DNA from: Orlajensenia flava
Lineage (GTDB): Bacteria; Actinomycetota; Actinomycetes; Actinomycetales; Microbacteriaceae
NCBI RefSeq assembly: GCF_004801905.1
Contig: NZ_SSSN01000003.1
Coordinates: 744,001-808,000 of the forward strand
Direction of reading: 5' to 3'
Length of the DNA stretch: 64,000 bases
This document shows positions 18,790 to 27,125 of the stretch, piece after piece. The first letter of the stretch is position 1. Every line of letters starts with the position of its first letter. Below the pieces are notes generated by a model. The model did no database searches. It saw nothing but the letters and a program-made list of their open reading frames with translations, and was not told the origin of the DNA. A program made the position numbers and the translations under genes.

Positions 18790-18807
18790 GTTAACGTTCA
18801 CTCACCG
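18790..18807 (+). promoter_or_regulatory. TetR operator matching the carboxylase operon operators
   Basis: GTTAACGTTCACTCACCG matches GTTAACGCTCGCTAACCG (17311-17328) at 15 of 18 positions. It lies 20 nt before the TetR start at 18827, fitting autorepression and joint control of the acyl-CoA operon. Confidence 0.65.
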
Positions 18808-18826
18808 ACATGCAGGGGGTTGAGAC

Positions 18827-19423
18827 ATGAGCGAGACGCTGACCGGCCGCGACCGCGCTAAGGCCGACCGCCGCGACGCGCTGCTCTCCTCGGCGGCCTC
18901 GCTGTTCGCGGAGCACGGGTTCGCCGGCGTCTCGATCGACGACCTGGGTTCAGCCGCCGGCATCTCCGGGCCGGCGGTCTACCGGCACTTCGCCGGCAAG
19001 CAGGCCGTCCTCGCGGCAATCCTCGTTGATGCCAGCGCCGGCCTCCTCTCGGGAGGCGAGAGCGTGCTGGCATCCGACCACGACGCGGCGAGCACCCTCG
19101 CGGCCCTGGTGCGGTTCCACGTGACATTCGCCCTCGGCAACGCCGACGTGATCCTCGTGCAGGATCGCGACATGCCGAGTCTCGCTGACACCGACCGCCA
19201 CGAGGTGCGCAGCCTGCAGCGGCGTTATGTCGAGCTGTGGGTCGGCGTCCTGGCGCGCTTGCATCCCGCCCGATCCGATGCCCACCTCCGCATCCGTGCG
19301 CATGCGGCGTTCGGACTGATGAACTCCACCCCGCACAGCGCGCGCATCAGCGGGCGGCTGCCGGCCGCCGACGTCGTGCGCGACGCGCTCGAGACGATGG
19401 CGCTCGCGGCCCTCACCGCCTGA
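18827..19423 (+). CDS. TetR-family regulator, probable repressor of the acyl-CoA carboxylase operon
   Basis: 198 aa. HTH: RRDALLSSAASLFAEHGFAG with recognition region LGSAAGISGPAVYRHFAGK. The C-domain ends ALETMALAALTA. In actinobacteria a TetR gene of this kind commonly stands upstream of the methylcrotonyl-CoA carboxylase operon. Here the two are separated by an inserted TetR/hydrolase pair, but the operator motif is shared, which supports the link. Likely effector: a branched acyl-CoA (inference). SD GGGGG precedes the ATG. Confidence 0.88.
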   Translation: MSETLTGRDRAKADRRDALLSSAASLFAEHGFAGVSIDDLGSAAGISGPAVYRHFAGKQAVLAAILVDASAGLLSGGESVLASDHDAASTLAALVRFHVTFALGNADVILVQDRDMPSLADTDRHEVRSLQRRYVELWVGVLARLHPARSDAHLRIRAHAAFGLMNSTPHSARISGRLPAADVVRDALETMALAALTA

Positions 19424-19430
19424 GCGGCTG

Positions 19431-19733
19431 CTACTCGCTCTCGGCGCCCTGATCGTCGGCGACCTGCTGGATGCGCAGAGCGAGATCGACGTCGCGCTGC
19501 GTCACGCCGTCCACGTCGTGCGAACTCAGTTCGAACTCGATCGTGCCGTACCCGACGCGGACGTCGGGATGGTGATTCAGTTCGTCGGCCAGCACGGCGA
19601 CCGCATCGAGCAGTCGAACCGATGCGGCGAAGTCCCGCGTCGAGTACGAACCGAGCAGCACGTCGCCGAGGTGCGAGAACGCGGTGCCGTCGAGGGCTGT
19701 GTCGGTCTGGTCGGGTCCGAGGATGTCGCTCAT
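19431..19733 (-). CDS. 4a-hydroxytetrahydrobiopterin dehydratase (PCD)
   Basis: 100 aa, normal family size. The signature ELNHHPDVRVGYGTIEF contains the catalytic His pair and ELSSHDVDGVTQRDVDLA the third His. It dehydrates pterin-4a-carbinolamine, or acts as a molybdopterin-related dehydratase. No aromatic amino acid hydroxylase is nearby, so the local role is open. The frame runs further upstream through a hairpin, but MSDILG after GGATGAGACC is the plausible start. Confidence 0.88.
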   Translation of the reverse strand: MSDILGPDQTDTALDGTAFSHLGDVLLGSYSTRDFAASVRLLDAVAVLADELNHHPDVRVGYGTIEFELSSHDVDGVTQRDVDLALRIQQVADDQGAESE

Positions 19734-19845
19734 GGTCTCATCCTGCCCCCGTCCTGACCGCGAGGGAACCCGGTGCCGACGGTCTTCGGGGTGGCGATGA
19801 CCGGCCCCACGCGGGTGGCGGAACGAGTGCCTCGGATCAGGCGAA

Positions 19846-19908
19846 GAATGCAGGATGAGATCGGTCATGGCTGCGATATGCGTCCATCGTCGATCTCATC
19901 CTGCATTC
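19846..19908. terminator. 18-bp perfect inverted repeat, likely terminator of the 2-oxoacid dehydrogenase operon
   Basis: Arms GAATGCAGGATGAGATCG (19846-19863) and its exact complement (19891-19908) are separated by 27 nt. It lies 26 nt past the E2 stop and upstream of the PCD gene. No U-tract is visible, so it may act with Rho, protect the mRNA end or be a repeat element. Confidence 0.55.
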
Positions 19909-19934
19909 ACCCAGCTATCAGAGGGTTGAGCAGC

Positions 19935-21287
19935 TCAGGCGAGCATTGCGAGCGCGGGGTCCCGCAGCATCGATCCGACGTCGGCCAGGAAACGGGATCC
20001 CTGCTCGCCGTCGATCAGACGGTGATCGAACGACAGACTCAGCGTCATCACGTCGCGCAGGGCGATCCCTCCGAGGTGCTCGCGCGGCTCTCGCCGAACG
20101 GCGCCCATCGCCAGGATGGCAGCCTCGCCCGGGTTCAGGATGGGCGTGCCCGCGTCGATGCCGAAGACGCCGATGTTGGTGATGGAGATCGTCCCACCGC
20201 CGAGGCGCTCCGGAGCGCTACGGCCGGCCCGCGCCGTCTCGGCGAGATCGCGGATGGCGTCAGCGAGGTGCGGCAGCCGCATCCGCTCTGCATCCGGGAT
20301 GTTCGGAACCACGAGTCCGCGCGGGGTGGCGGCCGCGATGCCGAGGTTCACGAAGTGGAACTGGACGATCTCCTGCGCCTCCTCGTCCCAGTGGCTGTTG
20401 AGCGAGGGATGGCGGCCGAGTGCGAGGCAGACGGCCTTGGCCGTGAGAGCGAGGATGCCGATGCGATGCTCCGAGAGGGCGCGATCATCTTTCAGCCGCG
20501 CGATGAACGCCATCGATTCGGTCACGTCGACGGTGAGGAACTCTGTGACGTGCGGCGCCGTGAAGGCGCTCTGGACCATGGCGGCCGCGGTGTGCTTGCG
20601 CACGCTCCGGATCGGCGACCGGGTCTCGCGCACGTCAGCCGCGCTGGTTGGGCGGTCCGCATCGGTTGGCGTGTCGGCACGCTCCGGCTCGGGCTCCGGC
20701 AAGTCCGTCCGGCGCGACCTCCGCTTCGGGACGGCGGCATCCGCGGTGGCGCCGTAGCCCACGAGGTTCGGCTGCGTGGGCTCGGGCAGCGCCGGCACGA
20801 GATCGTCCGCAGGCGCCGGCTCGACGGCGGACGCCGGGTCGACCGACGTGGCCGCATCGAGCGAGGTTGCCGGGTCGACCGAGGCGGCCGGGTCGACCGA
20901 GGTGGGCGGTTCGGTCGAGCCGGTCGCCGGTACGGGCGGTTCGGTCGAGCCGGTCGCTGGTGCGGGCGTCGTTTCGCCGGCATCGCCCGGACCGCCCGCG
21001 GATTCCGCCACCGCAGGGGCATCCTCGGACGGACCAGAATCACCCTCTCCGGCCACGTCGAAGGCGACGATCGGCTCCCCCACGTTCACGACGACGCCCG
21101 GCTCGGCGTACAGCCTCGCCACCGTTCCCGTGTACGGCGACGGCAGCTCGACGATCGCCTTGGCCGTCTCCACCTCGGCGATGATCTGATTGAGCGTGAC
21201 ATCATCGCCAACGCCGACGTGCCACGAGACGATCTCCGATTCGGTCAGTCCCTCGCCGAGGTCGGGAAGCAGGAAGTCGACGGTCAT
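19935..21287 (-). CDS. E2 dihydrolipoyl acyltransferase of a branched-chain 2-oxoacid dehydrogenase
   Basis: 450 aa. The N-terminal lipoyl domain carries Lys43 in EVETAKAIVELPSP. The C-terminal CoA-dependent acyltransferase domain has TISITNIGVFG and the catalytic SFDHRLIDGEQG. Between them lies a long Pro/Thr/Asp-rich linker with repeats (PATGSTEPP twice; SVDPA-type units). A recognisable peripheral subunit-binding domain, which normally docks E1 and E3, is not seen. Instead there is KRRSRRTDLPEPEPE. Start overlaps the E1beta stop (ATGA). No E3 gene in the window. Confidence 0.93.
   Translation of the reverse strand: MTVDFLLPDLGEGLTESEIVSWHVGVGDDVTLNQIIAEVETAKAIVELPSPYTGTVARLYAEPGVVVNVGEPIVAFDVAGEGDSGPSEDAPAVAESAGGPGDAGETTPAPATGSTEPPVPATGSTEPPTSVDPAASVDPATSLDAATSVDPASAVEPAPADDLVPALPEPTQPNLVGYGATADAAVPKRRSRRTDLPEPEPERADTPTDADRPTSAADVRETRSPIRSVRKHTAAAMVQSAFTAPHVTEFLTVDVTESMAFIARLKDDRALSEHRIGILALTAKAVCLALGRHPSLNSHWDEEAQEIVQFHFVNLGIAAATPRGLVVPNIPDAERMRLPHLADAIRDLAETARAGRSAPERLGGGTISITNIGVFGIDAGTPILNPGEAAILAMGAVRREPREHLGGIALRDVMTLSLSFDHRLIDGEQGSRFLADVGSMLRDPALAMLA
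20833..20964. repeat. In-frame minisatellites coding the E2 linker
   Basis: Four 18-bp units of the form GCCGGGTCGACCGAGGTG (20833-20904; the second unit is the most diverged) are followed by two 30-bp units starting GGCGGTTCGGTCGAGCCGG (20905-20934 and 20935-20964, two differences). They encode the Pro/Thr/Asp-rich swinging arm. Unit lengths are multiples of three, so copy-number changes keep the frame. Confidence 0.8.
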
Positions 21288-22324
21288 GCGAGTGGCCCTC
21301 CTGAGAGCGAGTTGGGACGGTCGAGCACGCGGTCCACGCCATCGAGGATGCGGTCGAGGTCGGGCAGATGATGCTTCTCGAGCTTCGACGGCGGATACGG
21401 GATGTCGTGCCCCGTCACCCGAACCGGCGAGTGACGGAGCGCGCCGAAGCACCTCTCGGTGATGCTCGCGCAGATCTCAGCGCCGATCCCGCCCTGCCCG
21501 GGAGCCTCGTGCGCGACGACGAGTCGACCGGTCTTGCGCACGGATGCGACGATGGGGTCGTAGTCGATCGGCGAGAGTGAGCGCAGGTCGATCACCTCGA
21601 TCGACGTCCCATCGGCTTCGGCTGCGCGGGCCGCATCAACGGCCGTCTGGACCAAAGCGCCGTGCACGACGAGCGTGACATCCGTTCCCGGCCGCACCAC
21701 TCGCGCGGAGCCCATCGGGGTCGCGTCGGAGAGGGACCCGCCCAGGACGACCTCGCCCTTGACGTGATAGCGCCGTTTCGGCTCGAAGAACAGCACGGGG
21801 TCATCGCTCGCGATCGCCTGCCGCACCATCGTGTACGCGTCCTGCGGGTTCGACACCGCGACGACGCGAAGACCGGACGTGTGGGTGAAGTACGCCTCCG
21901 GCGATTCCGAGTGGTGCTCGGCCGCCCCGATGCCGCCCCCGAACGGCACCCGCACGGTGATGGGCATGCGCACGGCGCCCTGCGTCCGATAGTGCAGCTT
22001 GGCGACCTGCGCAACGATCTGGTCGAACGCCGGATAGATGAAGCCGTCGAACTGGATCTCGCAGACGGGGCGGTAGCCGCGATAGGCGAGGCCGACCGCG
22101 GTGCCGAGGATGCCGGCCTCCGCGAGCGGCGTGTCGAGCACGCGGCGGGCGCCGAAGTCGCGCTGAAGCCCGTCGGTGATGCGGTAGACACCGCCGAGGG
22201 TGCCGATGTCCTCGCCGAGCAGCATGACCTTGTCATCATCGGCGAGCGCTTGGCGCAGACCGGCGTTGATCGCCTTTCCCAGGGTGAGCGTCTCGGTCGC
22301 GACCGGCATCTCGAGCGTCGTCAT
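21284..22324 (-). CDS. E1 beta subunit, branched-chain 2-oxoacid dehydrogenase
   Basis: 346 aa. Typical landmarks are LGEDIGTLGGVYRITDGL, DTPLAEAGILGTAVGLA, the active-site region PFGGGIGAAEHHSES, and LRSLSPIDYDPIVASVRKTG. It pairs with the E1alpha product to decarboxylate branched-chain 2-oxoacids with TPP and load the lipoyl arm of E2. Overlaps both neighbours by 4 nt, implying strict stoichiometric coupling. Confidence 0.95.
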   Translation of the reverse strand: MTTLEMPVATETLTLGKAINAGLRQALADDDKVMLLGEDIGTLGGVYRITDGLQRDFGARRVLDTPLAEAGILGTAVGLAYRGYRPVCEIQFDGFIYPAFDQIVAQVAKLHYRTQGAVRMPITVRVPFGGGIGAAEHHSESPEAYFTHTSGLRVVAVSNPQDAYTMVRQAIASDDPVLFFEPKRRYHVKGEVVLGGSLSDATPMGSARVVRPGTDVTLVVHGALVQTAVDAARAAEADGTSIEVIDLRSLSPIDYDPIVASVRKTGRLVVAHEAPGQGGIGAEICASITERCFGALRHSPVRVTGHDIPYPPSKLEKHHLPDLDRILDGVDRVLDRPNSLSGGPLA

Positions 22325-23427
22325 GCCTCGACCCCTTCGAACATCGCGAGGTAGCGCCGGGAGGCCTCGCGCTCACGGTCGATCATGCTGTTGGGCTCGG
22401 CGTAGACATTGTCGAACATGCTCATCGGCTCCGGATCGCGGAGGGCGATGCAGGCCGCACGGAGTTCTGCGGCTGCCGCATCCGCCTTCGCCTTCACCGC
22501 CGTCCGGTGGTCGTCGTCGAGAGCGCCGGCATCCGTCAACAGCGTCTCGAGCCGCGCGATCGGGTCCTTCGCGCGCCACTCCGCCAGCTCGCCGTCGAGC
22601 CGGTAGCGGGTGGGATCGTCAGCGGTGGTGTGCGGTCCCATCCGGTAGGTGACCGCCTCGATGAACGTGGGTCCTCCCCCGGACCGCGCGCGGTCGAGCG
22701 CGATGCGGGTCGCGGCGGTCACGGCCAGCACGTCGTTGCCGTCCACGCGCAGGCTCGGGATGCCGAAGCCGGGCGCGCGCTCGGCGATGGCGCGACGTGC
22801 CTGCAGCGACACCGGCTCGCTGATGGCCCACTGGTTGTTCTGGCAGAAGAAGACCACCGGGGCGTCGAAGCTCGCCGCGAACACCATGGCCTCGTTGACA
22901 TCGCCCTCGCTGGTCGCGCCGTCACCGAAGTAGGCGACCGCCACCGCATCCGCCCCGTCGTTCTGGATGCCCAGCGCGTAGCCGACCGCGTGCAGGGTCT
23001 GAGCGCCGATGATGACCTGCGGGGCCGCCATGCCCACGTCGTAGGGATTCCACCCGGATGCCGCGACTCCCCGCCAGACCGGCGTGACCTGCGCGGGCGT
23101 GACTCCCCGCACGTAGCCGACTCCGTGCTCGCGGTAGCTCGTGAACACGAAGTCGTGGGTCGCTAAGGCGCGGGCGGATGCGATCTGCGCGGCCTCCTGA
23201 CCGAGCAACGGCGGCCACAGTCCGAGCTGACCCTGGCGCTGCAGGGCGGTGGCCTCGGCGTCGATGCGGCGCACGATCACCATGTCGTCGTACATCTGGA
23301 GCAGCTCCGCGTCCGTGACGTCGGCGACCCACGGGTCGAAGGCGGGACTGGCCACGCGCCGACCCTCAGGGGTGATCAACTGCACCGCGTCCGTGAGCGG
23401 GAGCAGGAACGTGTCGTGCATGGTCAT
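22321..23427 (-). CDS. E1 alpha subunit, branched-chain 2-oxoacid dehydrogenase
   Basis: 368 aa. The TPP/Mg motif GDGATSEGDVNEAMVFAASF is followed by QNNQWAISEPV; substrate-pocket elements LLGQEAAQI, SYREHGVGYVRG and the loop YRMGPHTTADDPTRYR fit the branched-chain rather than the pyruvate family. First gene of the E1alpha-E1beta-E2 operon. The ATG at 23427 follows AGGAGG; the longer frame upstream is not supported. Divergent from an Lrp/AsnC regulator. Confidence 0.94.
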   Translation of the reverse strand: MTMHDTFLLPLTDAVQLITPEGRRVASPAFDPWVADVTDAELLQMYDDMVIVRRIDAEATALQRQGQLGLWPPLLGQEAAQIASARALATHDFVFTSYREHGVGYVRGVTPAQVTPVWRGVAASGWNPYDVGMAAPQVIIGAQTLHAVGYALGIQNDGADAVAVAYFGDGATSEGDVNEAMVFAASFDAPVVFFCQNNQWAISEPVSLQARRAIAERAPGFGIPSLRVDGNDVLAVTAATRIALDRARSGGGPTFIEAVTYRMGPHTTADDPTRYRLDGELAEWRAKDPIARLETLLTDAGALDDDHRTAVKAKADAAAAELRAACIALRDPEPMSMFDNVYAEPNSMIDREREASRRYLAMFEGVEA

Positions 23428-23603
23428 GGGGCCTCCTCGTCGTGGCCTCGCGCGGTCTGCCTCGTGGGCGCCCCGCTCGACCCCGGCTCCATCGCCGGGG
23501 TGCATCAAGAGTACGTCCAGAGGGCATCCGGCACAATCGATGACGGATGCACTGAGCATGTTGCACGGTCAGCCGCGTCTCGACGGTGCTATCGTTGCGC
23601 TTC

Positions 23604-24065
23604 ATGCGAAGCTACGACGCCACGGACGTGCAGTTGCTGAGAGCCCTGGCGGATGCGCCACGTTCGACCTTCGTCGCGCTGGCCGAGCGACTCGGCCTCT
23701 CCCGCAACACCGTCCAGGCGCGCATGAGCCGGTTGGAGGGGGCGCTCGGCTCGATGGAGAGACGCGTGGATCCGGCTGGACTCGGCTATCCGCTGACCGC
23801 CTTCATCGCAGTGCACGTGCAGCAGAAGGCCCTGGAAGCCATCGTCGAGGAGGTGGCCGCCATCCCCGAGGTGCTGCAGGCCCACGGCCTGAGCGGCCCG
23901 ATCGATCTGCTCGTCCACGTCGTCGCGACGGACGCCGCACACCTGTTCCGCATCGACGCCGACATCCTCGCGATCGAGGGGGTGGAGCGCACCGAAACGA
24001 GCCTGTCCATGGGAGAGATGGTGCCGTTCCGCCTGCGACCCCTGCTGGACCGCGCCGCCGAGTAG
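23604..24065 (+). CDS. Lrp/AsnC-family regulator, probable control of the 2-oxoacid dehydrogenase operon
   Basis: 153 aa. N-terminal AsnC HTH (DVQLLRALADAPRSTFVALAERLGLSRNT region, residues ~7-35) and a C-terminal ligand-sensing RAM domain (AFIAVHVQQKAL ... GPIDLLVHVVATD). Divergent position next to the E1alpha gene matches the BkdR arrangement known elsewhere, where branched-chain amino acids are effectors. No SD; TATCGT lies 8 nt before the ATG, so leaderless expression is likely. A GCATGTTGC half-palindrome at about 23556-23564 is a candidate site. Confidence 0.88.
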   Translation: MRSYDATDVQLLRALADAPRSTFVALAERLGLSRNTVQARMSRLEGALGSMERRVDPAGLGYPLTAFIAVHVQQKALEAIVEEVAAIPEVLQAHGLSGPIDLLVHVVATDAAHLFRIDADILAIEGVERTETSLSMGEMVPFRLRPLLDRAAE

Positions 24066-24202
24066 AGCGGTCCCGGGCGCTGAGCCAGCTCACAATCGGC
24101 ACTTCACAGGCCGAGGCCACGGGCACGACGGGCACTCGCTCGGCGCTCGGCCTCCGAACGGTCAGGGCCGGGCGCTCAGCGTCCTGGTGCACGGACGCCA
24201 GT

Positions 24203-24267
24203 CAGGCGATCGCACGCCAGTCAGGCACACGTTCGCGATTCCTGCCTGACCGGCGGCCTATCGCCTG
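24203..24267 (+). repeat. 65-bp palindromic intergenic repeat, copy 1 of 2
   Basis: Outer arms CAGGCGAT/ATCGCCTG and inner arms GTCAGGCA/TGCCTGAC form a cruciform-like unit. An inverted copy of identical length is at 54840-54904, sharing 23 of the first 24 bases. It fills most of the gene-free gap 24066-24380 together with the ArsR operator. A direct repeat ACGCCAGTCAGGC lies at its left edge. Confidence 0.75.
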
Positions 24268-24346
24268 AAACGAGGACGGCAGAACGGAGCTCTGGTTCTG
24301 CTGTGGCGAGCGGGCGTCATCCATTCGACGAGTGCAAAGAAACACT

Positions 24347-24374
24347 TGCAAACAATTGTTTGCAGCGGTATCTT
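24347..24374 (+). promoter_or_regulatory. ArsR operator and leaderless promoter
   Basis: A perfect 18-bp palindrome TGCAAACAATTGTTTGCA (24347-24364) is followed by the -10 box TATCTT (24369-24374), which ends 6 nt before the ATG at 24381. The palindrome covers the -35/-10 spacer, so the encoded ArsR protein would block its own promoter. Confidence 0.7.
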
Positions 24375-24380
24375 GGCATC

Positions 24381-25034
24381 ATGACGGATGACGCGACGAC
24401 CTCCAGCAGCCCGCAGCACCCGGGCCGCGACGCCGTGCTCAGCACGTCGGCCATGCGGGCGCTCGCGCATCCGTTGCGGCTCCGCATTCTCGACGAGCTG
24501 TCCGCCTACGGGCCGATGACGGCCAGTGGTCTGGCCGCGCGGGTGGGCGAGTCGAGCGGTGTACTCAGCTACCACCTGCGGCAACTCGAGAAGCACGGGC
24601 TCGTCCGCGAGGACAAGAGCCTCGGCACCGCCCGCGAGCGCTGGTGGGAACGCCGGCCCGGGTCGATCGCCACTCCGGAGCCCAGAGAGTTTCCCGCAGG
24701 AAGCGCCGAGCGCCTCGCCACCCTACTCATCACGGACGAATGGATGCGAGCCCGGGAGGCCAACCTCCGCGAGTTCCTCTCCGAGGGCGATGCGGTGTTC
24801 GGGCCGGAGTGGCTCGATGTCGCCTCGACCGACACCATCAACCTGCGCCTCACCTCCGATCAGCTGCACCAGATCGTGCTGGACATCGACACCGTGCTCT
24901 GGAAGTACATCGACGCTTACAAGCGCACGCCATCACCTGGCGCACTTCCGGTGCAACTGCACATCAACGCGTTCCCGCTCGTGTGTGGCGCGAGCACCGA
25001 AGCTCCCCTCAGAACCCCCAAGGATCGATCATGA
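24381..25034 (+). CDS. ArsR-family winged-helix regulator
   Basis: 217 aa. HTH: AMRALAHPLRLRILDELSAYG, then SGLAARVGESSGVLSYHLRQ with the recognition helix, and the wing KSLGTARERWWER. The C-terminal 120 residues are a helical domain without visible metal-binding cysteines (only one Cys near the end), so a non-metal effector is likely. Downstream small gene starts in its stop codon. Probably leaderless (TATCTT box) and autorepressed. Confidence 0.88.
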   Translation: MTDDATTSSSPQHPGRDAVLSTSAMRALAHPLRLRILDELSAYGPMTASGLAARVGESSGVLSYHLRQLEKHGLVREDKSLGTARERWWERRPGSIATPEPREFPAGSAERLATLLITDEWMRAREANLREFLSEGDAVFGPEWLDVASTDTINLRLTSDQLHQIVLDIDTVLWKYIDAYKRTPSPGALPVQLHINAFPLVCGASTEAPLRTPKDRS

Positions 25035-25264
25035 ACGCCGCACTCCTGCCCACCAGCGCCCTCTCCCCCAACCGGTCGGCCGGACTCGCCGGTGCCGCCG
25101 TGCGCCTCGGCCGAGCGATCGAGCTATGGGGCGAGCGCCGCGCATCCGACCGAGAAGACCGCGATGCCCTGCTGCTCCTCATGCAGAGCCGCCGTTGCGC
25201 CGAGCAGGCCCTCGCCGAACGCGACGAGACCTGGCGCGCATCGTCGTTCGGCCCGCTCTGCTGA
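25031..25264 (+). CDS. Small protein of unknown function coupled to the ArsR gene
   Basis: 77 aa, not recognised. ATG overlaps the ArsR stop (ATGA). A Ser/Leu/Ala-rich N-terminus precedes an amphipathic helical stretch (AAVRLGRAIELWGERRA) and a charged segment with one Cys in each half. The coupling suggests a role with the regulator, perhaps as a partner or regulated effector. The alternative, a longer read-through frame, is only a shadow of the ArsR gene. Confidence 0.65.
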   Translation: MNAALLPTSALSPNRSAGLAGAAVRLGRAIELWGERRASDREDRDALLLLMQSRRCAEQALAERDETWRASSFGPLC

Positions 25265-25283
25265 AGCCAGAAGGTCCGCCCAC

Positions 25284-25889
25284 TCAGAGCCAGCCGTTCT
25301 CCTCCGCGATGCGCGCGGCATCCGCCCGATTGCGGGCACCGGTCTTGCCGATGATGCTCGAGAGATGGTTGCGCACCGTGCCTTCCGAGAGGTGCAGGAT
25401 ACGCGAGATGTCGCTGATGGACCCGCCTGCCCGCGCGACCGAGAGCACATCCGTCTCCCGCTCGGTGAGCGGCGACTCCCCCTGCGCCAGCGAGTCGGCG
25501 GCGAGGCTCGGGTCGACCACCCGGAGTCCCTGCGAGACGCGTCGGACGGCGTCGGCGAGCTGAGCGGCGGGCGTGTCCTTCACGACGAAACCGGATGCGC
25601 CAGCCTGCATCGCGCGGCGCAGGTAGCCCGGTCTCCCGAACGTCGTGACGATGATGACGCGGCAGCTCGGCATCCGCTCTCGCACGGCGGCCGCGGCCGC
25701 GATTCCGTCGATGCCCGGCATCTCGATGTCGAGGAGGGCGACATCCGGATGCGTCTCCATCGCCGCCGCGAGCACCTCGTCTCCGCGGCCGACCTCGGCG
25801 ACGACGTCGATGTCGGGTTCGAGGGCGAGCAGCGCGGACAGCGCGCCGCGCACGAGCGCCTGGTCGTCGGCGATGAGGAGGCGGATCAC
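25284..25889 (-). CDS. NarL/LuxR-family response regulator
   Basis: 201 aa. Receiver domain with acidic pair DD (8-9), phospho-acceptor Asp54 in ALLDIEMPGIDG and Lys in VVKDTPAAQL, followed by a LuxR HTH (LTERETDVLSVARAGGSISD ... GTVRNHLSSIIGKTGARNR). Starts inside the histidine kinase stop codon (GTGA). It probably activates the adjacent ABC exporter operon, as in DesKR-type systems. Confidence 0.94.
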   Translation of the reverse strand: MIRLLIADDQALVRGALSALLALEPDIDVVAEVGRGDEVLAAAMETHPDVALLDIEMPGIDGIAAAAAVRERMPSCRVIIVTTFGRPGYLRRAMQAGASGFVVKDTPAAQLADAVRRVSQGLRVVDPSLAADSLAQGESPLTERETDVLSVARAGGSISDISRILHLSEGTVRNHLSSIIGKTGARNRADAARIAEENGWL

Positions 25890-27058
25890 GCGCTGACCCG
25901 CAGGGTGAATCCGCCGAGGTCGCTGCGACCAACCGTGAGTGTGAGGCCCGCCGCGCTCGCCCGCTCGCGCAGTCCCGCCATGCCGGTGGAGTCCGACGCG
26001 TTCTCACTCGGACCGATCCCGTCGTCGGCGACCTCGATGAACCGATCGCCGAGCCGCACCCGGCACAGCGTCGCATGGGAGTGCCGGATGACGTTGGTCA
26101 CGCCCTCGCGCACCACCCACCCCGCCAGCTCGCGCTGGTCGGGGGGCACGGCATCCGTTCCCGATGGAAGCTCCGATCGGATGCCCGCGCTCTCCAGCGC
26201 CGAGCGGGCTGCGGCGAGCACCCCCGAGATGCTGACCCCCCTGAACCCCGAGACGGTCGATCGCACGTCGACGAGCGCCCCGCGTGCCAGCGACTCGACC
26301 TCGGCGATCTCGACGCGTGCGCGCTCGGGATCGGCGTAGAGCAGCCGCCCGGCGAGCTCGGCCTTGACGGTGATGACGGTGAGCGAATGGCCGAGGATGT
26401 CGTGGATGTCGCGCGCCACGCGCCCGCGTTCCTGCTCCGCTGCCATTCGCTCGAGCTCGCGCTGAGTTGCGCGCAGCTGGTTCATCGACGCGAGCACCCG
26501 GGCGAAGGCGGCCATCATCATGGAGATGGAGACGATGATGGCCGGCGAGACGAGGATGTCCGTGGTCCAGCCGAGCTGGAGGTAGCCGAAGACGCCGGCG
26601 AGGACGCCGAGGCCCAGGATGAGCAGCCACGTCACCTCCCAGCTGAGCACGCTCATGCCGATCACGACGCCGACGTACGTCCAGATGCCGTGCACGCCGA
26701 GTCCGAGCCAGGGCCACAGCACGAACGACAGTGCGAACAGGCCGGCGATGACGTAGAGGCGATGGCGCATGGGCAACGCCCACTGCAGCGGAGGAGCGAT
26801 GGCGAATCCCACCGCGTAGATCACGAGGAAGGCGATGCCGAGGGCGAGGAACCCGGCCGACGTCGTGTACTGCGCCATCGAGAAGCCGACGCCCACGAGC
26901 CAGATCCCCGAGAAGGCCGATCCGACGTACCAGCTGCGCGCGCCACGCGAGGTCAGGATCTCGCGCACCGGACCGATGGACGTGGGCGCCATCGCTGCGG
27001 GGACGATGGGCCACCCGGGGCCGCCGAACGGCTCGTCATCCGTGACTGCGCTGGACAC
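25886..27058 (-). CDS. DesK-like sensor histidine kinase
   Basis: 390 aa. Five or six membrane helices (about 45-190), a short coiled coil, the HisKA_3 motif RGRVARDIHDILGHSLTVI with the phospho-His219, and an ATPase end (EVADDGIGP, GLRERASAAG). The N-box is somewhat degenerate (REGVTNVIRHSHA). GTG start chosen after GGGAG; it fits the end of the preceding permease gene. Membrane or envelope-stress sensing is typical of the class. Confidence 0.9.
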   Translation of the reverse strand: MSSAVTDDEPFGGPGWPIVPAAMAPTSIGPVREILTSRGARSWYVGSAFSGIWLVGVGFSMAQYTTSAGFLALGIAFLVIYAVGFAIAPPLQWALPMRHRLYVIAGLFALSFVLWPWLGLGVHGIWTYVGVVIGMSVLSWEVTWLLILGLGVLAGVFGYLQLGWTTDILVSPAIIVSISMMMAAFARVLASMNQLRATQRELERMAAEQERGRVARDIHDILGHSLTVITVKAELAGRLLYADPERARVEIAEVESLARGALVDVRSTVSGFRGVSISGVLAAARSALESAGIRSELPSGTDAVPPDQRELAGWVVREGVTNVIRHSHATLCRVRLGDRFIEVADDGIGPSENASDSTGMAGLRERASAAGLTLTVGRSDLGGFTLRVSA

Positions 27059-27125
27059 GTCTCCCACCCTAGTGAGCGGTGCGCGCGGCTCCCCCCGAGC
27101 CGCGCGCACCGCATCCGTCGTCCGA

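Noticed and set aside
19431-19868. Longer start for the pterin dehydratase
   Set aside because: The extension runs through the hairpin 19846-19908 and has no similarity to the family N-terminus.
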